Source of the DNA: Bifidobacterium pullorum subsp. gallinarum
GTDB taxonomy: Bacteria > Actinomycetota > Actinomycetes > Actinomycetales > Bifidobacteriaceae
Length of the DNA stretch: 64,000 nt
Direction of reading: 5' to 3'
Assembly (NCBI RefSeq): GCF_000741215.1
Contig: NZ_JGYX01000002.1
Span: 248,001-312,000 of the forward strand
The position numbers and the translations under genes were made by a program. The notes under the pieces are model-generated. The model searched no databases and had not been told where the DNA came from. It saw nothing but the letters and a program-made list of their open reading frames with translations. Shown piece after piece: positions 9,596-17,767 of this stretch (position 1 is the stretch's first letter; each line of letters begins with the position of its first letter).

Positions 9596-10096
9596 ATGGG
9601 TAGGAAGACATCAGGCAAGGGATCCACACCGGCGATTGTGGAGCTGGAACGCGCGGGTGTTCCGTTCGAGATTTACGAGTACGAGCACTCCAACGACCAC
9701 ATGGATGACGGCTATGGCATTGAAGCGGCCCGCAAGCTGGGCTTCGACGAGCATCAGGTGTTCAAGACGTTGATGGCCGACACCGGCACGGCGCGCGTGG
9801 TCGGCGTGGTGCCGGTCAGCGGACATATGGACCTGAAGGCGCTGGCCGCCGCCGTGGGCGCGAAGAAGGCCGCGATGGCCGATCCGAAGGTGGCAATGCG
9901 CGAGAGCGGCTATGTGGTGGGCGGCATATCGCCGTTCGGGCAGCGGACGCGCCATGCGACCGTGCTCGACGAGAGCGCGCTGGCCTATGACCGTATCCTG
10001 GTGTCCGGGGGCAAGCGCGGGTTCAGCGTCGGCATCGCCCCGCAGGATCTGGTGAGGGTTCTGAACGCCGCCACCGCCCCCATCGCCACCTGGTAA
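9596..10096 (+). CDS. ybaK: Cys-tRNA(Pro)/Cys-tRNA deacylase, YbaK/EbsC family
   Basis: The family edits mischarged Cys-tRNA(Pro) in trans. The 166-residue product has the single YbaK domain, with KTLMADTGTARVVGVVPVSG, the strictly conserved Lys of LAAAVGAKKAAMADP, the GYVVGGISPFGQR loop and the VSGGKRGFSVGI segment. The ATG at 9596 is chosen because the protein then starts with the usual short basic stretch; TAGGAT sits exactly seven bases upstream, so the mRNA may be leaderless, although AGGATAGG could also serve as a ribosome site. Confidence 0.9.
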   Translation: MGRKTSGKGSTPAIVELERAGVPFEIYEYEHSNDHMDDGYGIEAARKLGFDEHQVFKTLMADTGTARVVGVVPVSGHMDLKALAAAVGAKKAAMADPKVAMRESGYVVGGISPFGQRTRHATVLDESALAYDRILVSGGKRGFSVGIAPQDLVRVLNAATAPIATW

Positions 10097-10168
10097 CCCG
10101 TGGTAACCCGTGACCGTACCCCGGCCCTTTCGTGACCGTGCGACATCGTGACTGTGCGATAACGTCTC

Positions 10169-10193
10169 AAAACGTTGCAATTCCAACGTTTTT
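10169..10193. terminator. Bidirectional terminator between ybaK and ispH
   Basis: A perfect 9-bp inverted repeat AAAACGTTG / CAACGTTTT with a six-base loop and an A-run on one side and T-run on the other lies between the convergent ybaK and ispH genes, so it can terminate both. Confidence 0.75.
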
Positions 10194-10242
10194 CCCAATG
10201 TGTCACAGTCACGGATGTATCAGAGTCACAACAGGATCGGGG

Positions 10243-11238
10243 TCAGCGGCGCAGTTCGGCGGGCAGGACGAAGTGCATATGCTCCTTGATGGTCTCGACG
10301 GTGGAGACCTCGGTGAATCCGAACCCGCGCAGCGCCTCGACCACGCCGGCGACCAGCTCGTCCGGCACCGAGGCGCCCGAGGAGACGCCGACCGCGCTCA
10401 CACCGGCGAACCATGCGGAATCCAACTCCCCCGCATCATCCACACGGTAGGCCCGGCCGCGATCGGCCAAGCCCTCCTGCGCCACCTCCATCAGCCGCAC
10501 CGAATTCGAGGAATTCGCCGAGCCTACGATCACCACGCAATCGGATTGCTCGGCAACGAGCTTGACCGCGGCCTGCCGGTTGGACGTGGCATAGCAGATA
10601 TCCGAGCTCGGCGGCATCTCGATCCACGGGAACCGACGCTTCAGCGCCTCGATGGTGCCGGCCGTCTCATCCACGCTCAACGTGGTCTGCGTGAGCAGCA
10701 CCAGCTTGGTCGAATCATCGAAGTCCAGCGATTCCACATCCGTCTCGTGCTCGATCAGGTGCACATGCTCGGACGACTCCCCCACCACGCCGACGGCCTC
10801 GTCGTGGCCGCGGTGCCCGATGTAGATGATCTCGTACCCCTCCCGCACGAACCGCAGCACCTCACGGTGGACCTTGCTGACCAGCGGGCAGGTGGCATCC
10901 ACCACATGCATGCCGCGGCGCGCCGCCTCGGCCTTGATCTCCGGGGAGACGCCGTGTGCGGAGAACACCACCGGAATGCCGGCGGCCACGGCCTCGTCGG
11001 GGATCTCGTCGAGCTCCTGCACGAACACCGCCCCCTGCGCGGACAGATCCTCCACCACATGCCTGTTGTGCACGATCTGGCGGCGCACATACACTGGCGG
11101 CAGTCCCGCGGCACGCGCGCGTTCGGCGTCGGCCGCGGATCTCAGGATGGTCTGCACGGTCAGGATCGCGCGGTCCACCCCGGCGCAGAATCCCCGCGGA
11201 TCGGCCAGCACGATGCGGCCGGACTGTTCGTTCGTCAT
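10243..11238 (-). CDS. ispH: 4-hydroxy-3-methylbut-2-enyl diphosphate reductase (IspH/LytB)
   Basis: IspH is the last enzyme of the MEP isoprenoid pathway and makes IPP and DMAPP using a [4Fe-4S] cluster. The 331-residue product has the three cluster cysteines in family context: Cys18 (DPRGFCAGVDRA), Cys117 (VDATCPLV) and Cys215 (DICYATSNRQ). The active-site segments FSAHGVSP and IGHRGHDE are also present. The ATG at 11238 follows GGAGGAACC; an N-terminal extension in the same frame is GC-rich upstream sequence. Confidence 0.96.
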   Translation of the reverse strand: MTNEQSGRIVLADPRGFCAGVDRAILTVQTILRSAADAERARAAGLPPVYVRRQIVHNRHVVEDLSAQGAVFVQELDEIPDEAVAAGIPVVFSAHGVSPEIKAEAARRGMHVVDATCPLVSKVHREVLRFVREGYEIIYIGHRGHDEAVGVVGESSEHVHLIEHETDVESLDFDDSTKLVLLTQTTLSVDETAGTIEALKRRFPWIEMPPSSDICYATSNRQAAVKLVAEQSDCVVIVGSANSSNSVRLMEVAQEGLADRGRAYRVDDAGELDSAWFAGVSAVGVSSGASVPDELVAGVVEALRGFGFTEVSTVETIKEHMHFVLPAELRR

Positions 11239-11412
11239 GGTTCCTCCATTCTGACGCCATCTTACCCGTTCCGGGGTGCCGCGCACCGCCCCCGCGCGGG
11301 GGACGCGCCAAGCAGTGCGGCGGCGCCGAACGAGCCGATCGACGCGGCGCCCCGCACGGGACACACCGGGCCGCGCCGATGCGGGAACCGGGAATCGGCA
11401 GTACGATAGTGA

Positions 11413-11426
11413 GCGATAACAATCGC
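11413..11426. promoter_or_regulatory. Operator-like palindrome upstream of the aldose 1-epimerase gene
   Basis: GCGAT-AACA-ATCGC is a perfect 5-bp inverted repeat in the context TGAGCGATAACAATCGCATC, 27 bases before the ATG at 11453. The form resembles LacI-family operators. A TACGAT -10-like element lies at 11402-11407, so binding here would block transcription. Confidence 0.5.
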
Positions 11427-11452
11427 ATCATTTCACTATGGGAGTGATATCC

Positions 11453-12403
11453 ATGACCATCGCCGCCACGCCGCGCACCGGCCATCAGTACACCATCACG
11501 CACGGTGATTACGTCGCCGTCATCACCGAGTTGGGCGCCGCGCTGCGCAAGCTCACCTACCAGGGCAAGAACGTCATCGCCACGTTCGGCGCCAACGAGG
11601 TGGCCCCCGCCTCCAGCGGCCAGCTGCTCATCCCCTACCCGAACCGCATCGAGGACGGCGTCTACACGTTCGAGGGCAAGACCTACGAGCTGCCGATCGA
11701 CGAGCACGAGCGCCGCAACGCCATCCACGGCTACGGCTACCGCGCCTACTGGACGCTGGAGAACCTCGACGAGTCCACTGTCACGCTCTCCTGGCGCGTG
11801 CCGAACATGGCCGGCTACCCGTTCGACGTGGTGGTGGCCGTCACCTACACGCTGACCGACAACGGACTGAACCTGACCATCGCCGCCCGCAACAACGGCG
11901 AGACGAACGCCCCGTGGGCGCTGGCGATCCACCCGTGGCTGGCCAACGGCTTCGACGGGTACGGCGACGAGATCGACGGCCAGAACGCGCAGTGCTCGCT
12001 GATGGTGCCCGCCGACACGCATGTGACCGTCGACGACCGTCTGCTGCCGACCGGCACCGAGCCGGTGGACGGCACGAAGTACGACTTCCGCGAGCCGATG
12101 AAGCTCGACCAGCAGCCCTACGACGATGCGTGGACCGATGTCAAGCACGCCGAGGACGGCACCGTGACGGCCGTGCTGTACCGTCCGGACGGCATGGCCG
12201 TGGAGGTCGGCGGCGACGAGACCATCACCTCGTTCCAGGTGTGCACCGGCACCGGCTTCGCCCCGGACAACCATCCGGCCGGCGTGGCGGTGGAGCCGCA
12301 GACCGCCTATGCCAACGCGTTCCGCTCCGGCAAGGACGTCATCGTCATCAAGCCGGGCGAGGTCAGCTCCACCACGCTGTTCATCCGTATGCGCAAGGCC
12401 TGA
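11453..12403 (+). CDS. Aldose 1-epimerase family protein (galactose mutarotase-like)
   Basis: Aldose 1-epimerases interconvert alpha and beta sugar anomers. The 316-residue protein shows the GalM fold signatures QLLIPYPNRIEDGVYTFEGKTYEL, the catalytic-type His in NAIHGYGYRAYW and a second in LAIHPWLANGF. A Glu near the C-terminus (VAVEPQTAYANAF) matches the catalytic base position of the family. The ATG at 11453 is preceded by GGGAG at suitable distance; a GTG-type start five codons earlier is less likely. A palindromic operator lies just upstream. The substrate is not deducible. Confidence 0.85.
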   Translation: MTIAATPRTGHQYTITHGDYVAVITELGAALRKLTYQGKNVIATFGANEVAPASSGQLLIPYPNRIEDGVYTFEGKTYELPIDEHERRNAIHGYGYRAYWTLENLDESTVTLSWRVPNMAGYPFDVVVAVTYTLTDNGLNLTIAARNNGETNAPWALAIHPWLANGFDGYGDEIDGQNAQCSLMVPADTHVTVDDRLLPTGTEPVDGTKYDFREPMKLDQQPYDDAWTDVKHAEDGTVTAVLYRPDGMAVEVGGDETITSFQVCTGTGFAPDNHPAGVAVEPQTAYANAFRSGKDVIVIKPGEVSSTTLFIRMRKA

Positions 12404-12416
12404 TTCCATAGGGATC

Positions 12417-12462
12417 CACATCCGCGCGACGCCGCCGAAGTTGTGAACGTCGCGCGGATGTG
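12417..12462 (+). terminator. Stem-loop after the aldose 1-epimerase gene
   Basis: A perfect 15-bp inverted repeat (CACATCCGCGCGACG, 12417-12431, and its complement 12448-12462) follows the stop codon by 13 bases. There is no T-run, so termination would be imperfect. The -35 of the next promoter lies in its loop. Confidence 0.5.
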
Positions 12463-12469
12463 AGATAAT
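12441..12469 (+). promoter_or_regulatory. Promoter of the bL37 gene
   Basis: TTGTGA (12441-12446) and GATAAT (12464-12469) are spaced by 17 bases and lie 37 bases before the bL37 ATG. Confidence 0.5.
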
Positions 12470-12506
12470 CCCGTAGGCTTATTAACCGTCAGTAAAGGAG
12501 TCCATC

Positions 12507-12581
12507 ATGGGCATGCGTGGCCGCAAGCGCAAGGCGCGTCGCAAAAAGGCAGCGAATCACGGCAAAAGGCCGAATGCCTGA
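12507..12581 (+). CDS. 50S ribosomal protein bL37 (24 residues)
   Basis: A 24-codon gene, easily missed, starts MGMRGRKRKARRKKAAN and ends ANHGKRPNA. That very basic sequence with the terminal NHGKRPNA is the hallmark of actinobacterial bL37, a small extra protein of the large ribosomal subunit first seen in mycobacterial ribosome structures. A strong AAAGGAG site sits six bases before the ATG, a 17-bp-spaced promoter lies upstream, and a classical terminator follows, so this is an independent transcript. Confidence 0.9.
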   Translation: MGMRGRKRKARRKKAANHGKRPNA

Positions 12582-12609
12582 GCTGTGAGCTCTGAGATAT
12601 GAGCATGGC

Positions 12610-12644
12610 ATCCGCGGAACCGCTTAGGGTCCGCGGATTTTTTT
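12610..12644 (+). terminator. Terminator of the bL37 gene
   Basis: A 9-bp stem ATCCGCGGA / TCCGCGGAT is followed by seven T residues, a canonical intrinsic terminator. Confidence 0.9.
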
Positions 12645-12645
12645 A

Positions 12646-12927
12646 TTACCCTCGGAACGGCGGCTGCGCATCCTGCTCGCAGCAGCAGTGGTCCAGCGTG
12701 GCGCGCAGACGGGTCAGCAGACACTCGGGCGCCTGTTCGGGGCGCAGGTAGGCGCGCAGGGCCTCGATCAGCGCCCGCTCCCGCGCGTCGCAACAGGTTT
12801 CAGGGTCAAAGCACTCCCCGTTCGCTGCCTCGTTGACCTCGGCGATGTGCACGTCGGTGTGCACCACGCCTTCATGGGTCCGGCTGGTGATGGAGATATG
12901 GCTCTGGCGCACTACATGTCGATTCAT
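12646..12927 (-). CDS. Putative anti-sigma factor, RsrA-like, cysteine-rich
   Basis: The 93-residue protein overlaps the sigma factor stop by four bases (ATGA), which implies translational coupling and a partner role. Its second half (RALIEALRAYL..APECLLTRLRATL) resembles the C-terminal part of mycothiol-system anti-sigma factors of the RsrA/RshA type, which release their sigma upon disulfide stress. It has seven cysteines (39, 45, 46, 69, 81-83), but the canonical H-x3-C-x2-C zinc motif is not intact. The identification therefore rests mostly on context. Its stop touches the bL37 terminator on the other strand. Confidence 0.6.
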   Translation of the reverse strand: MNRHVVRQSHISITSRTHEGVVHTDVHIAEVNEAANGECFDPETCCDARERALIEALRAYLRPEQAPECLLTRLRATLDHCCCEQDAQPPFRG

Positions 12928-13595
12928 GCCAGTTCCTTTCCATCGGTTGACGTCCTGTTTCCATTATCGCCGTGTTTGCCGGAACCGAGGTTCGCGGACG
13001 GTGAATCCGCAATGCCGTACCCACGCTCCCGCGCGTATGCCGCCAATTCGCGTTTCAGCTGCGTGCGGGCGCGGTTCAGACGGCTCATCACCGTGCCGAT
13101 CTTGACGCCCTGCTCGTCGGCCACCTGCTGGTAGGACTTGCCGTCGATGGCCGCGTCGATGAACACCTGCCGGCGTTCGGGGCTCAGTTTGGCGAGCGCC
13201 GCCATGATCTCCTCGGGCGCGAAGGTGTCCAGATACTCCTGCTCCGCCGACTTCAGGCCCTCGGAGGTGTGTTCGGAGGCGGAGTAGATGTCCCAGTCGT
13301 CGTATTCGCCGGTCGAGTCGTTGGCCCGCTGCGGGCGACGCTTGGCCTTGGCGTACTGGTTGAAGTAGGCGTTGCGTTCGATGGTGGTCATCCACGCCTC
13401 GAAGTTCGTGCCCGGTTGGAACGAGTCGAAGGCCTTGAAGCCGCGCTCGAAGGTGTCCTGCACCAGATCCTGGGCGTCCTCGGGGTTGTTGGTCAGCTTC
13501 ATCGCCTGCCGGTACAACGCGTTGACGGCGGGCATGGCGAGTCGTTCGAAGCGTTCCCGCCGCTGTGCCATCGTCTCGGTCTGCTCGCTGTCCAC
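12924..13595 (-). CDS. ECF RNA polymerase sigma factor, SigH/SigR type
   Basis: Region 2 (YRQAMKLTNNPEDAQDLVQDTFERGFKAF) and region 4 (LSPERRQVFIDAAIDGKSYQQVADEQGVKIGTVMSRLNRAR) are those of actinobacterial SigR/SigH, which controls the thiol-oxidative stress response. GTG at 13595 gives 223 residues and lies eight bases after a TACAAT hexamer, suiting a leaderless mRNA. ATG at 13571 (215 residues) is the alternative; neither has a ribosome site. The stop overlaps the putative anti-sigma gene (ATGA). A longer open frame to 14354 is antisense to the exonuclease gene. Confidence 0.88.
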   Translation of the reverse strand: MDSEQTETMAQRRERFERLAMPAVNALYRQAMKLTNNPEDAQDLVQDTFERGFKAFDSFQPGTNFEAWMTTIERNAYFNQYAKAKRRPQRANDSTGEYDDWDIYSASEHTSEGLKSAEQEYLDTFAPEEIMAALAKLSPERRQVFIDAAIDGKSYQQVADEQGVKIGTVMSRLNRARTQLKRELAAYARERGYGIADSPSANLGSGKHGDNGNRTSTDGKELA

Positions 13596-13688
13596 GACAG
13601 CCCATTGTACCGTCCGCACCATGCCGCGACACCGCATCGGTCCGCGGATCGGTGCGATTTGTCTGATTTGACCGTGAGAATATGCGGT

Positions 13689-14435
13689 ATGACGAATCTG
13701 AAGGATGCCCTCGAAGCCGCCCCCGTGCAGGATGCCGACACCCCGCTCGGCCAATCCCGGCTGTTGGGGTTCGACACGGAGACCACCGGCGTGGCCATGG
13801 GCAGGGACGCCATCGTCTCCGCCACGTTGGTGCTGCGCGATCCGCGATCCGCCCATGACGGCGATGTCATCGACACGTGGATCATCAACCCGCACCGCCG
13901 CATGAGCCCCGGCGCCAGCAAGGTCAACGGCTTCACCGACGCGTTCCTGGCGGAGCACGGCGAGGAGCCGATCGACGCCATCGAGCGCATCGCCTCGCTG
14001 ATCGCGCTGGCCCAGAGCAAGCGCATCCCGTTGCTCGCCTATAACGCGCCGTTCGACATCCGGATGCTGGCCGGTGATCTGAACCGCTGGCAGCTGCGTC
14101 CCATGGAGGAGCGACTGGATGGCCGGGCGATGCTGGTGGTCGATCCGCTGGTCATCGACCGTTCCGTGTCGCGCCGCTCCGGCAAGCGCACGCTGGAATA
14201 CACCACCGAATACTACGGGGTGGAGCCCGACGGTGATTTCCATGACGCCACCGCCGACACCATCGCGGCGGTCGACCTGATCGCGCCGATGACCACGCTG
14301 TACCCGCAGGTCGGACATATCACGCTTGAGGGCCTGATGGACTGGCAGCGACATGCCTACGGCACCTGGCGCGAATCGTACAACCGCTGGCTCGCCGGGC
14401 GCGGCCGGGCACCGGTGCGTGAGAGCTGGCTGTAA
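13689..14435 (+). CDS. DEDDh 3'-5' exonuclease (DnaQ-like)
   Basis: The 248-residue protein has the exonuclease fold of DNA polymerase III epsilon: ExoI FDTETTG (residues 28-34), ExoII around YNAPFDIRML, and ExoIII FHDATADT with the H-x4-D arrangement. There is no polymerase or BRCT fusion. It may act in proofreading or general DNA/RNA trimming; proteins of this size are often annotated as DNA polymerase III subunit epsilon. It is divergent from the sigma factor and followed closely by murE. Confidence 0.85.
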   Translation: MTNLKDALEAAPVQDADTPLGQSRLLGFDTETTGVAMGRDAIVSATLVLRDPRSAHDGDVIDTWIINPHRRMSPGASKVNGFTDAFLAEHGEEPIDAIERIASLIALAQSKRIPLLAYNAPFDIRMLAGDLNRWQLRPMEERLDGRAMLVVDPLVIDRSVSRRSGKRTLEYTTEYYGVEPDGDFHDATADTIAAVDLIAPMTTLYPQVGHITLEGLMDWQRHAYGTWRESYNRWLAGRGRAPVRESWL

Positions 14436-14510
14436 CCCGACTTACAGGAGACACTCAGGGTCCGGGACTTTTGACACTGTTCCCAACGTCCGCATGAAAG
14501 GACCATATCC

Positions 14511-16073
14511 ATGCCGCTCACGCTCCGTACAGCCGCCCGGCTGCTATCCGACCATGGCCTGCTCCGGGAGGTCATCCACGATGACCGTTGGATGATGCAA
14601 GTCCCCGACGATCCGGCGGCCGACGTGCCGTTCTCCGCCATCACCTACGACACGCGCACCGTGGACGGCGGTTCGCTGCTCGTCTGCAAGGGTCGGTTCC
14701 GGCCGGAATATCTGGACGGTTTGGATGGGCGGGGGCTGGCCGCCTACGTGGCCGACACCGATTATTCGGCCGTCGTCGACGCCCCGGGACTGATCGTGGA
14801 CGACCCGCGCAAGGCGCTCAGCCTGCTGTCGGCGGAGTTCTACGGCCGCCCGCAGGACGAGCTGACCGTCATCGGCATCACCGGCACCAAGGGCAAGACC
14901 ACCACCGCCTACCTGACGCAGGCGATCCTCAACGCCCATTCGGGCGGCCGCTGCGCGCTGTTCTCCTCCGTGGACAACTGCCTGGACGGCCATACCTACG
15001 AGGAGTCCGACCTGACGACGCCGGAGTCGTTGGATGCGTTCCGGATGATGCGCCAGGCCGCCGACAACGGCATGCGCTACCTGGTCATGGAGGTCTCCTC
15101 ACAGGCCTACAAGGTCCACCGCGTCCACGGACTGACCTTCGACATCGGAGCATTCCTCAACATCTCCCCCGACCACATCAGCCCCATCGAACACCCCACC
15201 TTCGAAGACTACCTCCACTGCAAACGCCAACTCATCACCAACAGCAAAACACTCGTCGTCAACGCCGACTGCGACCATATGCAGCTGCTGCGGCAGGACG
15301 CCGCCCACGCCGGGATTCCGGTCGTCGACTTCTCCGTACACGGCCCCGATGACGGCTGCAAGACGGCGCACGCGATCACCGCGACTGCGGACGGTTCCGA
15401 TCCGGACGACTTCCGCGTCGCCATCCGTAACCACGACGCCGGCACGTTCCGGCTGCGACTGCCCGGCGACTTCAACATCGCCAACGCCGCCGCGGCCATG
15501 GCCATCGCGACCGCCGCCGGCGCGCCCGCCGACAGCCCCGCCCTGCACGCGGTCGAGACCGTGACCGTTCCGGGACGCATGGAGGTGCTCGCCGATCCGG
15601 ATACGCGGACCTGGGCCATCGTGGACTATGCGCACAACTTCGCCAGCGTCGCCGCGCTGCTCGACTTCGTCGACAGCCGGTACGGTGCCGACCAACCGTA
15701 TATCACCCTGGTCACCGGCGCGGCCGGCAACAAGGCGATCGGCCGCCGTCGGGAGATCGTGGAGGCCGCCCAGCACCGCATCGGCCGGTTCGTCTTCACC
15801 GCCGAGGACACCGACACCGAACCGTATGAGGACATCTGCAACGATATGCTGCGGCACGTCACCAATCCGGACGTGGACGCGCGGATCGTCGTGGACCGTG
15901 TGACGGCGCTGACCGAGGCCATCCGGGATGCTCGGGGCAACCCCGAGCGATGGGACATGGTGCTGGTCATCGGCAAGGGGCACGAACGTTGGATCAAGGA
16001 CCGGAACCGCCATATGCCCTATGAGGGTGACGACAAGGTGGTGTCGCGTCTGCTCAGTGAGCCCTTGGAGTAG
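14511..16073 (+). CDS. murE: Mur ligase family protein, MurE-like (first tandem copy)
   Basis: MurE adds the third residue (L-Lys, L-Orn or meso-DAP) to UDP-MurNAc-L-Ala-D-Glu. The 520-residue protein has the three Mur domains: N-terminal (AITYDTRTVDGGSLLVCKG), central ATPase with GTKGKTTT (125-132) and EVSSQAYKVHRVHGL, and C-terminal ligand-binding domain (VPGRMEVL, DYAHNFASV, GKGHERW). The usual DNPR specificity motif of DAP enzymes is replaced by an aligned TAEDTDTEPYED stretch, so DAP is unlikely. A block at 15012-15253 is almost identical to the next gene. Start: ATG with AAAGGA upstream. Confidence 0.88.
   Translation: MPLTLRTAARLLSDHGLLREVIHDDRWMMQVPDDPAADVPFSAITYDTRTVDGGSLLVCKGRFRPEYLDGLDGRGLAAYVADTDYSAVVDAPGLIVDDPRKALSLLSAEFYGRPQDELTVIGITGTKGKTTTAYLTQAILNAHSGGRCALFSSVDNCLDGHTYEESDLTTPESLDAFRMMRQAADNGMRYLVMEVSSQAYKVHRVHGLTFDIGAFLNISPDHISPIEHPTFEDYLHCKRQLITNSKTLVVNADCDHMQLLRQDAAHAGIPVVDFSVHGPDDGCKTAHAITATADGSDPDDFRVAIRNHDAGTFRLRLPGDFNIANAAAAMAIATAAGAPADSPALHAVETVTVPGRMEVLADPDTRTWAIVDYAHNFASVAALLDFVDSRYGADQPYITLVTGAAGNKAIGRRREIVEAAQHRIGRFVFTAEDTDTEPYEDICNDMLRHVTNPDVDARIVVDRVTALTEAIRDARGNPERWDMVLVIGKGHERWIKDRNRHMPYEGDDKVVSRLLSEPLE
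15012..15253 (+). repeat. Block shared with the second murE copy (copy A)
   Basis: 242 bases differ at only about three positions from 16642-16883, at a constant offset of 1630 bases, whereas most of the flanking murE sequence has diverged clearly. A second shared block begins near 14821 (partner 16451). The last 110 bases use CCC, GAA, AAA and CTC codons more than the rest of the gene. Confidence 0.85.
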
Positions 16074-16076
16074 CAT

Positions 16077-16115
16077 CGTATGTCGGCACGGTCACCGGGA
16101 CCGTGCCGACATACG
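16077..16115. repeat. 17-bp perfect hairpin between the two murE genes
   Basis: CGTATGTCGGCACGGTC (16077-16093) and its exact complement (16099-16115) enclose a five-base loop and fill most of the murE-murE gap. There is no T-run. It could act as an attenuator, an RNA-processing or stabilising structure, or a weak terminator. Confidence 0.7.
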
Positions 16116-16137
16116 CATCCAGGAGGCTTGACGACCC

Positions 16138-17715
16138 ATGTCGGCATTCACCATCGCCACGGCGGCGCAACTGCTCGAACGGCACCATCTGCTGCGCGAA
16201 ATCATCCATACCGGTGGTTGGACGCTGGACGCATCCGATGTGCCCGGCGCCGACAATCCGATCGCCGCGGTCACCTACGACACGCGCACCGTGACGCCGG
16301 GGTCGATGCTGTTCGTCAAGGGACGGTTCCGTCCCGAGTTCCTGGACGGCATCGACGAGCGCGGCCTGGCCGTCTACGTGGCGGAGAACGACCACTCCGA
16401 CCGCACCGCCGCCACCGGACTGATCGTGGACGATGTGCACAAGGCGATGAGCCTGCTGTCGGCGGAGTTCTACGGCCGCCCGCAGGACGAGCTGACCGTC
16501 ATCGGCATCACCGGCACCAAAGGCAAGACCACCACCGCCTACCTGGTCCACGCCATCCTGAACGACTACAGCAACCAGCGCGCGGCGCTGTTCTCCTCCG
16601 AACAGACCTGTCTGGACGGCCGCACCTACACCGACTCGAAGCTGACGACGCCGGAGTCGTTGGATGCGTTCCGGATGATGCGCCAGGCCGCCGACAACGG
16701 CATGCGCTACTTGGTCATGGAGGTCTCCTCACAGGCCTACAAAGTCCACCGCGTCCACGGCCTGACCTTCGACATCGGAGCATTCCTCAACATCTCCCCC
16801 GACCACATCAGCCCCATCGAACACCCCACCTTCGAAGACTACCTCCACTGCAAACGCCAACTCATCACCAACAGCAAAACACTGGTGCTCGATGCCGCGT
16901 GCGACCATCACCGGCTGCTGATGCAGGACGCCGCCATGGCCGACGTGCCGGTGGCGCAGTACGCCTTCCTCGACGGCACGGATGACACGACCGGCGCGGA
17001 CAGCCGCAGCGGCATCCGCAACCTGTTCGTGGCGGCGCGCCCCGATCCGCACAACCGCATGGGATTCCTCCTGACCGCGGACGGCGCGGAGCTGGGACCG
17101 TTCGAGCTGGCGATGCCGGGCACGTTCAACATCGCCAACGCGGCGGCCGCCGTGGCGATGGCCCTCAAGGCCGGCGTGCCGGCCACCGACCCGGCGATCC
17201 ACGCGATTGAACGGGTGAGTGTGCCCGGCCGCATGGAACGCATCACGGCGGGCGGCAACCTGGTGGTGTATGTGGATTTCGCCCACAATTACCTGAGCTG
17301 CAAGGCACTGGTCGACGAGGCGCTGCGCGCGTACGGCAACCGCAATCCGCGCATCACGCTGGTGGCCGGCTCCACCGGCGGCAAGGCCATCGACCGGCGC
17401 GAAGGCATCGTCAAGGGCGCCGACGGCCGCGCCGAGGCGTTCTACTTCACGCTCGACGACCCCAACTTCGAGGACCCCACGGCCATCGCCGAGGAAATGC
17501 GCTCATACGTGACCGACCCGCGCGCCGAGACGCATGTCATCGTGCCCCGCGAGGACGCGATCCGCGCGGCCATCGAGGACGCCCGGCGCCACGCCGACCG
17601 GTTCAACGTGGTGCTGCTGGCCGGCAAGGGGCATGAGCGCCGCAACATCATCAACGGCAAGCCGGTGCCCTACGAGGGCGACGGGCCCATCGCACGCCGG
17701 CTGCTCGGCCTGTGA
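16138..17715 (+). CDS. murE: Mur ligase family protein, MurE-like (second tandem copy)
   Basis: A 525-residue paralogue of the preceding gene with the same architecture: VTYDTRTVTPGSMLFVKGRF, GTKGKTTT (126-133), EVSSQAYKVHRVHGL, VPGRMERI, DFAHNYLSC and GKGHERR. At the substrate motif it reads TLDDPNFEDP, close to the D-D/N-P form of MurE enzymes but without the Arg that selects meso-DAP, which fits L-Lys or L-Orn. Of the two copies this looks the more typical MurE. An AGGAGG site precedes the ATG. The following ATP-grasp ligase and racemase point to a peptidoglycan stem/cross-bridge module. Confidence 0.88.
   Translation: MSAFTIATAAQLLERHHLLREIIHTGGWTLDASDVPGADNPIAAVTYDTRTVTPGSMLFVKGRFRPEFLDGIDERGLAVYVAENDHSDRTAATGLIVDDVHKAMSLLSAEFYGRPQDELTVIGITGTKGKTTTAYLVHAILNDYSNQRAALFSSEQTCLDGRTYTDSKLTTPESLDAFRMMRQAADNGMRYLVMEVSSQAYKVHRVHGLTFDIGAFLNISPDHISPIEHPTFEDYLHCKRQLITNSKTLVLDAACDHHRLLMQDAAMADVPVAQYAFLDGTDDTTGADSRSGIRNLFVAARPDPHNRMGFLLTADGAELGPFELAMPGTFNIANAAAAVAMALKAGVPATDPAIHAIERVSVPGRMERITAGGNLVVYVDFAHNYLSCKALVDEALRAYGNRNPRITLVAGSTGGKAIDRREGIVKGADGRAEAFYFTLDDPNFEDPTAIAEEMRSYVTDPRAETHVIVPREDAIRAAIEDARRHADRFNVVLLAGKGHERRNIINGKPVPYEGDGPIARRLLGL
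16642..16883 (+). repeat. Block shared with the first murE copy (copy B)
   Basis: Counterpart of 15012-15253; about 239 of 242 bases match by eye. It encodes the central-domain segment from the LTTPESLDAF motif to NSKTL. Confidence 0.85.
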
Positions 17716-17767
17716 TCCCCTCCCATCCATCGACTCCAAGCACACCCCACGCGCTACAGTGAACACC

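Noticed and set aside
10097-10168. Repeated CCCGTGGTAA and CGTGAC motifs behind ybaK
   Set aside because: Only two imperfect tandem units and scattered CGTGAC; too short and irregular for a CRISPR or iteron array.
12924-14354. A 476-residue sigma factor with a long N-terminal fusion
   Set aside because: The extension is antisense to the exonuclease gene and lacks any domain; the sigma family is about 215-225 residues.
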